The position numbers and the translations under genes are program-made. Below, one piece after another: positions 18,129 through 26,663 of a DNA stretch of 64,000 nucleotides (the stretch's first letter is position 1; the number at the start of each line of letters is the position of its first letter). The notes beneath the pieces are model-generated. The model saw only the letters and a program-made list of their open reading frames with translations, did no database searches and was not told the DNA's origin. This stretch comes from Marinomonas maritima (GTDB taxonomy: Bacteria; Pseudomonadota; Gammaproteobacteria; Pseudomonadales; Marinomonadaceae), in the NCBI RefSeq assembly GCF_024435075.2, contig NZ_JAMZEG020000003.1:62001-126000 (forward strand), in the 5' to 3' direction.

Positions 18129-18980
18129 CTATGCCCAAGCCTGCCAAACTAAATCCACTTCACTTTCATGTATTTGGGTGAATTTACCCACCTGCATCCA
18201 AGGCCCAAACGGCCCATGATAGTCACTTCCAACTGAGGCTTTTAATCCAAACTCTCTCGATAAGCGCTCCAGTAAGCGAACACTATCTGGACGCTCATTA
18301 CCCGAAACAATTTCGATCCCAGTCCCACCCCATTTTTTAAAATCGCCCAATAAGCGTTTTAATTTGGTCACGGTAAGAGGGTAGCGTTTAGGATGTGCTA
18401 AAACCAACTCCATATTTTGACCCGAAAGTGCGGTTAATACCGTTTCAAGATCAGGCCATACATCCCGTAATTGCCCTAACCGTTTATTCCCTAAATAACG
18501 ATCAAACGCTTTATTTGCGTCTTTCACAAACCCTTTCTCAACCAATAAACTCGCGAAGTGTGGTCGCCCTAGCTGGCTTTCACCAGCCAATGCCGTCGCT
18601 TCATCAAACAAATCAGGTAACCCTTGTTTTATCAACAAATCGGCAATCCGTCGCGCTCGATCTAAACGTATTGCCTGATTTTCTTCGACAATCGACAGCA
18701 AAGCGGGATTACCCTGAGCAAAGTTCAATGCCACCATATGCAGAGGAACACCATTCCACTGAGTTGATAGCTCAACGCCATTGATGAAACTTAAACCATG
18801 TTCGGACGCTCTTTGGCCTGCTTCAGCAATCCCATCCAATGTGTCGTGATCCGTTAGAGCGAATAGGGAAACTTTTTGCTCGACGGCAAGGTCAACTAGT
18901 TGAGTCGGCGAAAACTTACCATCCGAACACGTAGAATGGGTGTGTAAATCGACTTTTCGGTAACTCGCAGCTTCAGGCAT
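18129..18980 (-). CDS. rnm: PHP-domain 5'-3' exoribonuclease / 5'-nucleotidase
   Basis: The 283-residue PHP-domain protein has metal motifs VDLHTHSTCSDG and LFALTDHDTLDG near the N-terminus, with LAHPKR and GSDYHGP later. It resembles YciV (Rnm, formerly RNase AM), which trims 5' ends of rRNAs and removes 3'-phosphoadenosine phosphates. Divergent from yciB, and followed by yciO, as in many gammaproteobacteria. Confidence 0.88.
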   Translation of the reverse strand: MPEAASYRKVDLHTHSTCSDGKFSPTQLVDLAVEQKVSLFALTDHDTLDGIAEAGQRASEHGLSFINGVELSTQWNGVPLHMVALNFAQGNPALLSIVEENQAIRLDRARRIADLLIKQGLPDLFDEATALAGESQLGRPHFASLLVEKGFVKDANKAFDRYLGNKRLGQLRDVWPDLETVLTALSGQNMELVLAHPKRYPLTVTKLKRLLGDFKKWGGTGIEIVSGNERPDSVRLLERLSREFGLKASVGSDYHGPFGPWMQVGKFTQIHESEVDLVWQAWA

Positions 18981-19064
18981 AGATTGACTGTTCTTTAAAA
19001 GGAATGATGGTTATTATAAGACCAGCATACATACATTCTAGTATACATACACTGGGTTTTTTAT

Positions 19065-19601
19065 ATGAAAATACTATTCGACTTTCTTCCTATCGTTATC
19101 TTTTTTGCTGTTTATAAGATGACAGGAGACATCATTCTCGCAACGGCCGTTTTGATTCCAGCAACACTTATTCAAGTTGGTTTCACTTGGTTTAAAAATA
19201 AAACCGTAGAAAAAATGCACATTATTTCGTTGGTGCTAGTAGTGCTATTGGGTGGCGCAACGGTATTAATGGGAAATGGAGATTTCATCAAATGGAAACC
19301 GACAATCGTAAACGGCCTTTTTGCTATTGTCTTTTTTGGTAGCCAGTTTATTGGCGATAAAAACATCATCCAACGCATGATGGGCGATAAACTTGAGCTG
19401 CCTTTTAAAGTATGGCGTACTCTGAATCTTGCGTGGGTCTGTTTCTTTATTGTGTCTGGCGCGACTAACTTATATGTCGCCTTCTCTTACAGTGAAGATA
19501 TATGGGTAGATTTTAAATTATTTGGTTTACTGGGTATGACCGTTGTATTTATTTTATTACAAGGCATTTACCTGTCATCACATTTACAAAATAAGGAATG
19601 A
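19065..19601 (+). CDS. yciB: Inner-membrane septation protein A family
   Basis: The 178-residue integral membrane protein has about five hydrophobic segments and the family start MKILFDFLPIVIFFAVYK. YciB (IspZ) affects cell envelope synthesis and septation by interacting with division proteins. Its stop overlaps the start of yciI by four bases (ATGA), so the two are translationally coupled. Confidence 0.92.
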   Translation: MKILFDFLPIVIFFAVYKMTGDIILATAVLIPATLIQVGFTWFKNKTVEKMHIISLVLVVLLGGATVLMGNGDFIKWKPTIVNGLFAIVFFGSQFIGDKNIIQRMMGDKLELPFKVWRTLNLAWVCFFIVSGATNLYVAFSYSEDIWVDFKLFGLLGMTVVFILLQGIYLSSHLQNKE

Positions 19602-19909
19602 AGATGCTTTACTCTATTGTTGGAGAAGACGTTGCAAATAGCCTGAGCGCACGCCAAGAAGCGCGCCCTGCTCACCTAACTCGACTAGAAGCATTACAAA
19701 ACGAAGGTCGTTTGATTCTAGCGGGGCCAAACCCTGCTATTGATTCAGATAGTCCAGGAGATGCAGGCTTCTCTGGCAGTGTTGTGATCGCAAAATTCAC
19801 CAGCCTCGAAGAAGCAAAAGCGTGGGCTGATGCAGACCCTTATGTGGACGCTGGCGTTTATAAGAACGTAACGGTAAAACCTTTTAAGCAAGTTTTCCCT
19901 AACACCTAA
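19598..19909 (+). CDS. yciI: YciI-like protein
   Basis: The 103-residue ferredoxin-like-fold protein has the family motifs RPAHLTRLEALQNEGRL and LILAGPNPA plus a C-terminal ADPYVDAGVY segment. The conserved His and Asp (RPAHL, ADPY) are the presumed active-site pair. The biochemical role is not settled. It overlaps yciB by 4 bp. An ATG two codons in (19604) is an alternative start. Confidence 0.88.
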   Translation: MKMLYSIVGEDVANSLSARQEARPAHLTRLEALQNEGRLILAGPNPAIDSDSPGDAGFSGSVVIAKFTSLEEAKAWADADPYVDAGVYKNVTVKPFKQVFPNT

Positions 19910-19951
19910 AATACAATCCCCCCTGCTAAGCGAAGGGAACAAAGCAGCTCT

Positions 19952-19996
19952 TAGCCCCTCCCCCTACTAAGGGGAGGTTGGGAGGGGGTTATTTTT
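19952..19996. terminator. GC-rich inverted element after yciI
   Basis: Nested inverted repeats occur here: inner CCTCCCC/GGGGAGG and outer AGCCCCTCCC/GGGAGGGGGTT, ending in ATTTTTT. They fill the gap between convergent yciI and the selenoprotein-W-like gene and should work as a terminator for yciI. The C/T-only composition is unlike the neighbouring DNA and suggests a dispersed intergenic repeat. Confidence 0.6.
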
Positions 19997-20270
19997 TAAC
20001 ATCTGAATGCCCTAAATCTCGATCAGGATCAACCACATCCCTCATTCTTTGTTTTAATACTTTCGCTTCTGGAAAGCCTTCTTCGGCTTTACGGCACCAG
20101 ATTTCCTGACCATTCACTCGTACTTTAAAAATACCGCCTTGTGTCGGCAACAACGTGACACTTTTAATATCGTCATCAAATGTCGTTAGCAACTCTTGAG
20201 CCAACCACGCGGCGCGCAACATCCAACGACATAAAGTACAATACTCAATTTCTACGGCTACAGTTCGCAT
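19989..20270 (-). CDS. SelT/SelW/SelH-family (Rdx) protein
   Basis: The 93-residue protein has a CxxC redox motif (EYCTLCRWMLRAAWLAQELL) at residues 10-13 and a GGIFKVRVNG segment typical of Rdx proteins. Here both positions are Cys, so no selenocysteine is needed. The family is thought to act in thiol redox reactions, with no defined substrate in bacteria. Monocistronic, between convergent yciI and divergent ppiA. Confidence 0.85.
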   Translation of the reverse strand: MRTVAVEIEYCTLCRWMLRAAWLAQELLTTFDDDIKSVTLLPTQGGIFKVRVNGQEIWCRKAEEGFPEAKVLKQRMRDVVDPDRDLGHSDVKK

Positions 20271-20361
20271 TCATTTTCTCTCCGGTAAATACACAAAACG
20301 TCTTGGCATGTTATGACACACCCAATAGTATTGGGCATACATTAAATAAGGAAGTAGCACT

Positions 20362-20913
20362 ATGCGTAAATCTCTTATCACCAGCCTTGCTTTACTGGCT
20401 TTTTGCTCACAACTAGAAGCCACCGAAGTCGATATTTTAACCAGCCAAGGCACCATCCGAGTAGACCTAAAAGACGAAGCGGCTCCAAAAACGGTCGAGA
20501 ACTTCTTACGTTATGCTGATGAAGGTTTTTACGATGAGACCATCTTTCACCGTGTGATTCGCGGTTTCATGGTGCAAGGAGGTGGTTTTACCAAAGACCT
20601 AGAACGCAAGACAACGCATCAAGCGGTTGCCTATGAAGGTAAAAACGGATTAGCCAATAATCGAGGAACACTAGCGATGGCCCGCACACAAGATCCAAAC
20701 AGCGCCACGTCGCAGTTTTTCATTAACCAAGTCGATAACGCCTTTTTAAATGATGGTTCACGCGGCGCGGCGGGTTATACCGTATTCGGTGAAGTCATTA
20801 CAGGGTTGGATATTGTCGATGCAATTTCTGCGGTACCAACATCAAACGTTGGACCATATCAAAATGTACCAACGATTCCTGTCATCATCAAGAGCATTGT
20901 CCGTGTTAACTAG
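20362..20913 (+). CDS. ppiA: Periplasmic peptidyl-prolyl cis-trans isomerase (cyclophilin)
   Basis: The 183-residue protein has a Sec signal peptide (about 1-20, ending LEAT). A cyclophilin domain follows with the catalytic Arg in FHRVIRGFMVQGG and the NSATSQFFINQ segment. It should assist folding of exported proteins. AAGGAAG lies 8 nt before the ATG. Its last 11 bases overlap the mnmC start. Confidence 0.93.
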   Translation: MRKSLITSLALLAFCSQLEATEVDILTSQGTIRVDLKDEAAPKTVENFLRYADEGFYDETIFHRVIRGFMVQGGGFTKDLERKTTHQAVAYEGKNGLANNRGTLAMARTQDPNSATSQFFINQVDNAFLNDGSRGAAGYTVFGEVITGLDIVDAISAVPTSNVGPYQNVPTIPVIIKSIVRVN

Positions 20914-22912
20914 CTACCAATTAGAAAAACCGTCATTAAGCTGGGGAGATGATGGCGCGCCGCACTCCAACCAGTTTGATGATGTCTATTTTGATAAAGA
21001 ATCCGGTTTGGAAGAAACTCGCTATGTTTTCCTGCACAACAACCACTTAGCTGAGCGCTGGAAGTCTCTTGAAAAAAACGCATTTGTTATCGCTGAAACA
21101 GGTTTTGGCACTGGCTTAAACTTCCTCTGTGCTTGGCAAGATTTTTTAGCGGAAGCGCCTAGTGACAAGCAACTGCATTTTATTTCTGTAGAAAAGTATC
21201 CACTGACAAAAAGCATGTTAATAGATGCTTTGAAGATGTGGCCTTCTCTCAGTCATTTTAGTCAGCAACTTATTGAGACTTATCCAGAAATCTGTCATGG
21301 CATGCATCGCGTTGAACTTGAACAAGGAAAAATTCAGCTGACACTTTGGTTTGGTGAAGCCGAAGAAGGCTTCGCCGCGTTAAACGCCGACGTAGATGCG
21401 TGGTTTTTAGATGGCTTTGCGCCGAGCAAAAACCCAGAGATGTGGACCGATAACCTATTCCAGCACATCTATCGACTTAGTCACCAAGGCACCACTTGCG
21501 CGACTTTTACTGCGGCGGGCATTGTTCGCCGAGGCTTACAAAATGTCGGCTTTGATGTTAAGAAAGTAAAAGGCTTCGGTCAAAAAAGAGAAATGGTCGT
21601 TGCGAAACTTAAACAACCAACAGCCGCATTATCAGAGCGCATGTCACAAGGCCAATCTTGGTTTAACCTACGCCAAGAAAAACAAACAGAAGTCACTCAT
21701 GTATTAGTCGTCGGTGCAGGATTAGCTGGGGCAAATACGGCGTATGCACTTGCAAGCCAAGGCATAAACGTCACCGTATGGGAACAAGGTGACCACATTG
21801 CTTGCGGTGCATCAGGCAACCCACAAGGCATGCTCTACCCTAAATTAGCGTCACAAGACACGCCTGTTAATCGCTTTTATCTATCCGCTTACTTACACGC
21901 TACTCGTCTCTATTCGATATTGGATAAACAGAAAGCATTTTGGGATCAGTGCGGTTTAATACAAATTCCAAAAAATGAGAAAGAGAGCGAACGTTTCGAA
22001 AAGCTTATCAATGAAAAACGCTACCCAGAGGCCATTTTGCGCGCCGCTGAGGATAACGACAGAGAAGGAAGTTTGTTATTACCGCTTTCTGGTTGGGTGG
22101 TACTGACTCAGCTTTGCGAATCGCTACTCTCTCACAAAAACATTCAGGTTAGCTTAAACACGCGCCTTGAAAGCCTTTCTCAAATTCATTCTGCTTCCCA
22201 ACCCATTAGTTGGGAAGCAATCTCCAGTAATCAACAAGCATGTTTCTCTCATGTCGTTTTATGCACAGCAAATGATACCAAAGCGCTCGACGTCGCGCCA
22301 AATACACCTGCGCACCCTATTCGAGGACAGGTCTCGTTTATTGACATAGAAAAAGCCCAGGCCGCTTGTAAGGCCGTAGGGGAATCTGACTATAAAATAG
22401 ACATTAACAAAGTCTTATGTGAATTTGGGTATGTTTCACCGTCTATAAATGGCTTGCTGCATTTTGGGTCAACCTATGACTTGAAAGATCATGATGACCA
22501 AGTAAGAAATGAAGACCATAAACGAAATCTGGCAATTTTAGAAAGGCTGCTGTTATTGCCGAAAGGGACGTTTGACAGTAAAGAATGCGGTGGGAGAGTA
22601 TCGTACCGATGTGCGGTTCCTGACTACACCCCCATAGTAGGACCAGTTCAATCAGACAAAGTGTGTCAACAAGCCTATGCAGCTCTCAGTAAAAACGCAA
22701 AATGGCGGTCAGACAACGTGATAGAACCAATCAACCAGCTCTACATGAACATTGGCCATGGATCGAGAGGATTGATATCGACACCGTTAAGTGGCAGTTA
22801 TATTGCCAGCTTAATCCTCGGTACACCTTCGCCTTTAGAGCAAGACATTAGCCATAAGTTGCACCCAAGTCGTTTTATTATCCGAGACTTAAAACGCAGC
22901 CAAAATAACTAG
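20903..22912 (+). CDS. mnmC: Bifunctional tRNA 5-methylaminomethyl-2-thiouridine synthesis protein MnmC
   Basis: The 669-residue protein has two fused enzymes. The N-terminal SAM methyltransferase (FGTGLNFLCAW, DAWFLDGFAPSKNPEMW) makes mnm5U from nm5U. The C-terminal FAD-dependent oxidase (dinucleotide motif VVGAGLAGANTAYALA, ASGNPQGMLYPK) removes the carboxymethyl group. It acts on the wobble U34. The GTG at 20903 overlaps ppiA and has AAGAG 8 nt upstream. It gives the family length (E. coli 668). Confidence 0.93.
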   Translation: MLTSYQLEKPSLSWGDDGAPHSNQFDDVYFDKESGLEETRYVFLHNNHLAERWKSLEKNAFVIAETGFGTGLNFLCAWQDFLAEAPSDKQLHFISVEKYPLTKSMLIDALKMWPSLSHFSQQLIETYPEICHGMHRVELEQGKIQLTLWFGEAEEGFAALNADVDAWFLDGFAPSKNPEMWTDNLFQHIYRLSHQGTTCATFTAAGIVRRGLQNVGFDVKKVKGFGQKREMVVAKLKQPTAALSERMSQGQSWFNLRQEKQTEVTHVLVVGAGLAGANTAYALASQGINVTVWEQGDHIACGASGNPQGMLYPKLASQDTPVNRFYLSAYLHATRLYSILDKQKAFWDQCGLIQIPKNEKESERFEKLINEKRYPEAILRAAEDNDREGSLLLPLSGWVVLTQLCESLLSHKNIQVSLNTRLESLSQIHSASQPISWEAISSNQQACFSHVVLCTANDTKALDVAPNTPAHPIRGQVSFIDIEKAQAACKAVGESDYKIDINKVLCEFGYVSPSINGLLHFGSTYDLKDHDDQVRNEDHKRNLAILERLLLLPKGTFDSKECGGRVSYRCAVPDYTPIVGPVQSDKVCQQAYAALSKNAKWRSDNVIEPINQLYMNIGHGSRGLISTPLSGSYIASLILGTPSPLEQDISHKLHPSRFIIRDLKRSQNN

Positions 22913-22924
22913 CCGCATTAAGCC

Positions 22925-22955
22925 TACATTGAGTCATTTTGATAGACTCAATGTA
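22925..22955. terminator. Hairpin terminator between mnmC and convergent gene
   Basis: A perfect 11-bp stem, TACATTGAGTC/GACTCAATGTA, with a 9-nt loop lies 12 bp after the mnmC stop and is followed by a short T-run. Confidence 0.6.
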
Positions 22956-22981
22956 AAGCCGTTTTATAAACCAAAACTGTA

Positions 22982-23311
22982 TTACAATTCAAACAATTCA
23001 CACGCACTTGGAATAAGATTAGCGAAGCGATTCAATGTTTGAGGGCGATACACGTATTGATTAAGCTCTGGCAACATGGCTCGTAGTTTGTCGCTTAACT
23101 GCATCAAACTTGGATTCATAGGCTCGTAAGGGTACACGTGATCCTGCAAGCTCAGTTTATGCAGTTCATCAAGCTCGTCTTGTAATATACCTTTCATCGC
23201 AAAGAAACGATCTTTCTGATTAATATCATTGGTTTCCCAATAAACATCAGAAAGCAACTCATTTAATTCATAAAAGATATGTAATGCATCAGCAACATTT
23301 TTTTCAGACAT
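22982..23311 (-). CDS. Hypothetical protein, 109 residues
   Basis: I do not recognise the family. It is a small acidic, probably all-helical cytoplasmic protein with no signal peptide or membrane segment. The N-terminal half is an amphipathic helix (NVADALHIFYELNELLSDVYW). The C-terminal half has several Tyr/Pro residues and ends CELFEL. The ATG at 23311 has GGAG 6 nt upstream. It is divergent from cysE with ~100 bp between them and convergent with mnmC. Confidence 0.65.
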   Translation of the reverse strand: MSEKNVADALHIFYELNELLSDVYWETNDINQKDRFFAMKGILQDELDELHKLSLQDHVYPYEPMNPSLMQLSDKLRAMLPELNQYVYRPQTLNRFANLIPSACELFEL

Positions 23312-23415
23312 ATTATCTCCATCTTTTTGAGCAATCTTCACATTGCCCCTTGTAATGTTTAACCCTAACCCTATAACCTACATTCTAAACGTGAACGTAT
23401 ATAGGTGAATACCCC

Positions 23416-24243
23416 TTGAGTAAAACAATGCATCATGCAGTGACTTCTGACAATCTATGGCAATCCTTGCAAGCAGAAGCTGAAAAGCTTGCACAAGACG
23501 AACCTATTTTAGCCAGTTACTTTAACACTACTATATTACGCCATGATTCATTGTGTTCTGCGTTAAGCTTTTTGCTTGCCAGCAAACTAGACAGCATATC
23601 AATTCCAGCGATGGTATTACGAGAAGTATTCGAAGAAGCCATGGCCGATACACACTCTGGCATTGTCAGATGCATCGAGCAAGATATTTTAGCCATAAAA
23701 GAAAGGGATGCTGCCTGCGACACCCTAACAACGCCTCTTTTGTTTTTTAAAGGCTTTCACGCATTACAAACCTATCGTGTAGCTAACTGGCTTTGGAAAA
23801 ACAATCGAAAAAGTCTAGCGCTTTACCTGCAAGGACAAATGTCTATGGTGTTCAGTGTGGATATTCATCCAGCGGCAACGATTGGTTGTGGTGTCATGCT
23901 CGATCATGCGACAGGGCTTGTCGTGGGTGAAACCTGCGTCATAGAAGACAATGTCTCAATTTTGCAGTCAGTCACTCTTGGCGGCACAGGTAAAGAACAC
24001 GGTGATCGCCATCCTAAGATTCGTTCTGGGGTATTAATTGGCGCTGGAGCCAAAATCTTAGGCAATATTGAAGTCGGCGAAGGGGCAAAAATCGGCGCGG
24101 GAAGTGTGGTACTAGAAGCGGTTGAGCATCACACGACTGTCGCTGGGGTTCCTGCAAAAGTCGTAGGACGTAACACAGAAGAAGAGCCCGCACGTATCAT
24201 GGATCACAACATAAACCATTGCCTTCGTGATTGCTCCGAATAA
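23416..24243 (+). CDS. cysE: Serine O-acetyltransferase
   Basis: The 275-residue protein has the helical N-terminal SATase domain (about 10-110) and a left-handed beta-helix of hexapeptide repeats. Key parts are LDHATGLVVGET, SVTLGGTGKEHGDRHPKI and VAGVPAKVVG. It makes O-acetylserine from serine and acetyl-CoA, the first step of cysteine synthesis. The TTG at 23416 has AGGTG 8 nt upstream; the ATG at 23428 is a possible alternative. Confidence 0.93.
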   Translation: MSKTMHHAVTSDNLWQSLQAEAEKLAQDEPILASYFNTTILRHDSLCSALSFLLASKLDSISIPAMVLREVFEEAMADTHSGIVRCIEQDILAIKERDAACDTLTTPLLFFKGFHALQTYRVANWLWKNNRKSLALYLQGQMSMVFSVDIHPAATIGCGVMLDHATGLVVGETCVIEDNVSILQSVTLGGTGKEHGDRHPKIRSGVLIGAGAKILGNIEVGEGAKIGAGSVVLEAVEHHTTVAGVPAKVVGRNTEEEPARIMDHNINHCLRDCSE

Positions 24244-24309
24244 ACAGAGCTCCGAGCTCTCTATTCACAACAAGATACCCATTCACAAAAAGATCTCCAT
24301 TAAGAAAGT

Positions 24310-24337
24310 AACCACGGCCTCACATGAGGTCGTAGTT
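24310..24337 (-). terminator. Terminator of ligA-yheU unit
   Basis: A 13-bp stem (24310-24322 with 24325-24337; one mismatch, one wobble) overlaps the yheU stop codon and is followed on the minus strand by ACTTTCTTAAT. Confidence 0.5.
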
Positions 24338-24556
24338 GCTTAATGCATCTTTCGGAATCATTTTAATAGTTTCACTCTCCGTATCAAATAACAATACGGC
24401 CTCCCCTTTCTTTAACACCTGCAATGCCTGATCGCGTTTTTGCGCTGCGGATAAATCGTAATCACCGTAATCTGTACCATCGCGCGACACAATATCACCC
24501 AAAATGGTATCTAGCGCCTCTGGAGACAGTGAATCGTAAGGAATTAATGTATCCAA
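24320..24556 (-). CDS. yheU: UPF0270 family protein, YheU-like
   Basis: The 78-residue protein resembles E. coli YheU by eye: IPYDSLSPEALD, IVSRDGTDYG, and LKKGEAVLLFD align with LIPWQDLSPETL, VLREGTDYG and LQCGEAVLVW. The function is unknown. The gene starts immediately after the ligA stop, so it is the second gene of that operon. Confidence 0.82.
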   Translation of the reverse strand: MDTLIPYDSLSPEALDTILGDIVSRDGTDYGDYDLSAAQKRDQALQVLKKGEAVLLFDTESETIKMIPKDALSNYDLM

Positions 24557-26593
24557 TTAAATTGCTCCGTGTTGACTAAGTAAGGCAATAACACCTGCTT
24601 CATCAATAACTGGCACATCCAAAGATTGCGCCCTAGTGAGTTTAGAGCCGGCTTTTTCACCCGCCACTAAACAGTCTGTTTTTGCCGATACAGAACTGCT
24701 CACCTTGGCACCCAGTGACTGTAATTTGTCTTTTACTTGATCACGGCTAAACTGACTTAAAGATCCGGTTACCACATACGTTTTACCTGATAGCGGCAGT
24801 TCATCAGACGAGGCTTGTGATTTCTTTTCCCAAACAACGCCAGCGCCGAGCAAACCGTGGATTGTTTTCCGATTCATTTCTTGATCGAAAAACAACTTAA
24901 CGTGTTGAGCCACAATCGGCCCAACGTCTTCGACCTCTACTAAAGTCTCTTGATCCGCTACCATCAGATCATCAAGTTCAGTAAAATAGTTCGTTAGCGC
25001 TCGAGCCGTTGCCTCACCAACTTCTCGAATACCTAGGGCATAAATGAAGCGATTAAATTGAGTGATTTTTGCATTTTCAATTGAGGCAAGCAGCTTCTCT
25101 ACCGACTTTTGCCCCATGCGCTCCATCGCTAAAAGCGACTCTTTCTTTTCATATAGAGTAAAAATATCGACTGGGGTTTTGACAAACTCTTGATCCACCA
25201 GCTGCTCGATCAACTTATCGCCAAGGCCATCGATGTCCATCGCTTTACGAGAGACAAAATGCTTTAACGATTCCTTTAGCTGGGCGCCACAAACCAAACC
25301 GCCAGTACAACGAATGATCGCTTCACCTTCAACTTGTTCTAAATCTGAACCACAAACAGGACAAGCATCTGGAAACACTACCTCAGTAGTGTTGTCAGGG
25401 CGTTTATCGACAAGCACTTGCACGACTTTAGGAATCACATCACCTGCACGATGAATCACCACATAATCGTTCACTCGAACGCCTAAACGAGCAATCTCAT
25501 CTTTGTTGTGCAAGGTAGCATTAGACACAGTCACGCCGCCCACAAAAACAGGCTCTAGTCGCGCTACCGGCGTAATCGCTCCGGTACGACCCACTTGGAA
25601 ATCAATCCCTACCACTCGAGTCATTTCTTCTTGAGCAGGAAATTTTCTGGCTATCGCCCAACGCGGCGCTCGAGCAATAAAGCCTAATTGATTCTGCAAC
25701 GAAATTTGATCAACTTTGTATACGATGCCATCAATGTCATAAGATAAATCGGTACGTTTTTCATTGAGCATTTCATAATACTCAATACAGCCCGTTGCCC
25801 CTTCCACTCTTTTCATTAAATCATTAGTACGAAAACCCCATTCACTCAGTTGCATCAAGCCGTCGTAATGACTTTCTGGTTGATTCCAATCTTCCACATA
25901 GCCTATCGAGTAGGCACACATCACCAAGGGGCGAGTCGCTGTAATTTTTGGATCGAGCTGACGTAAGCTGCCTGCCGCCGCATTACGAGGGTTGACGAAC
26001 GCTTTATCGCCTTGCTTTATTGCTAACGCATTAAGCTTTTCAAACCCTTCTTTCGGCATATAAATTTCACCACGAACTTCTAACACCGCAGGCGGTGTAC
26101 CTGTACGAAGTTTTAATGGCACCGAATAAAGAGTTTTAATATTTGAAGTAATGTCTTCACCCGACAATCCATCGCCACGAGTAACGCCTCGCACTAAACG
26201 CCCCTCTTCATAGCGCAGACTAATCGCCAAGCCATCCAGCTTAGGCTCGCAACAATAAACAAGGTTATCTGCATTAAGTAATTTACGAACTCGCTGGTCA
26301 AAATCTGCTAACGAATTATTATCAAAGGCATTGTCCAAAGACAGCATCGGAACCGTATGGGCCACATTAAGAAAACCACTGTCTGGCTTTTCACCTACGC
26401 GCTGTGTCGGAGAATCATGTTGAATCCACTCAGGATGCTCAGTTTCTATTTCTTGAAGCTGACGGTAGTCACGGTCATACACGGCATCAGGAACAATTGG
26501 CGTGTCTTTTACATGATAGGCATAACTGTACTCATTAAGTTGCTGAATCAGGTCCAGCATTTGCTGATGCGTCATGTTTGTCTCTTGGTTCAT
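24557..26593 (-). CDS. ligA: NAD-dependent DNA ligase
   Basis: The 678-residue protein has the full LigA order: Ia domain (YSYAYHVKDTPIVPDAVYD), adenylation domain with the catalytic Lys in CEPKLDGLAISLRYEEG, OB fold, a four-Cys zinc finger (CPVCGSDLE...CTGGLVCGAQ), helix-hairpin-helix repeats, and a C-terminal BRCT domain (LSGKTYVVTGSLSQF). It seals Okazaki nicks. The ATG at 26575 is an alternative start with AAGAGA upstream. It follows zipA, as in many gammaproteobacteria. Confidence 0.96.
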   Translation of the reverse strand: MNQETNMTHQQMLDLIQQLNEYSYAYHVKDTPIVPDAVYDRDYRQLQEIETEHPEWIQHDSPTQRVGEKPDSGFLNVAHTVPMLSLDNAFDNNSLADFDQRVRKLLNADNLVYCCEPKLDGLAISLRYEEGRLVRGVTRGDGLSGEDITSNIKTLYSVPLKLRTGTPPAVLEVRGEIYMPKEGFEKLNALAIKQGDKAFVNPRNAAAGSLRQLDPKITATRPLVMCAYSIGYVEDWNQPESHYDGLMQLSEWGFRTNDLMKRVEGATGCIEYYEMLNEKRTDLSYDIDGIVYKVDQISLQNQLGFIARAPRWAIARKFPAQEEMTRVVGIDFQVGRTGAITPVARLEPVFVGGVTVSNATLHNKDEIARLGVRVNDYVVIHRAGDVIPKVVQVLVDKRPDNTTEVVFPDACPVCGSDLEQVEGEAIIRCTGGLVCGAQLKESLKHFVSRKAMDIDGLGDKLIEQLVDQEFVKTPVDIFTLYEKKESLLAMERMGQKSVEKLLASIENAKITQFNRFIYALGIREVGEATARALTNYFTELDDLMVADQETLVEVEDVGPIVAQHVKLFFDQEMNRKTIHGLLGAGVVWEKKSQASSDELPLSGKTYVVTGSLSQFSRDQVKDKLQSLGAKVSSSVSAKTDCLVAGEKAGSKLTRAQSLDVPVIDEAGVIALLSQHGAI

Positions 26594-26636
26594 AGTTTAA
26601 CTCGACGTATTTTTTTCAACGTGTGTCTAAAACAAT

Positions 26637-26656
26637 CAAGGCCCCTTAGGGCCCTG
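26637..26656 (-). terminator. Terminator after zipA
   Basis: On the minus strand CAGGGCCC-TAAG-GGGCCTTG forms an 8-bp stem with one wobble, followed by ATTGTTTT. It lies 8 bp after the zipA stop and suggests that zipA and ligA are not fully co-transcribed. Confidence 0.55.
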
Positions 26657-26663
26657 ATTCATC

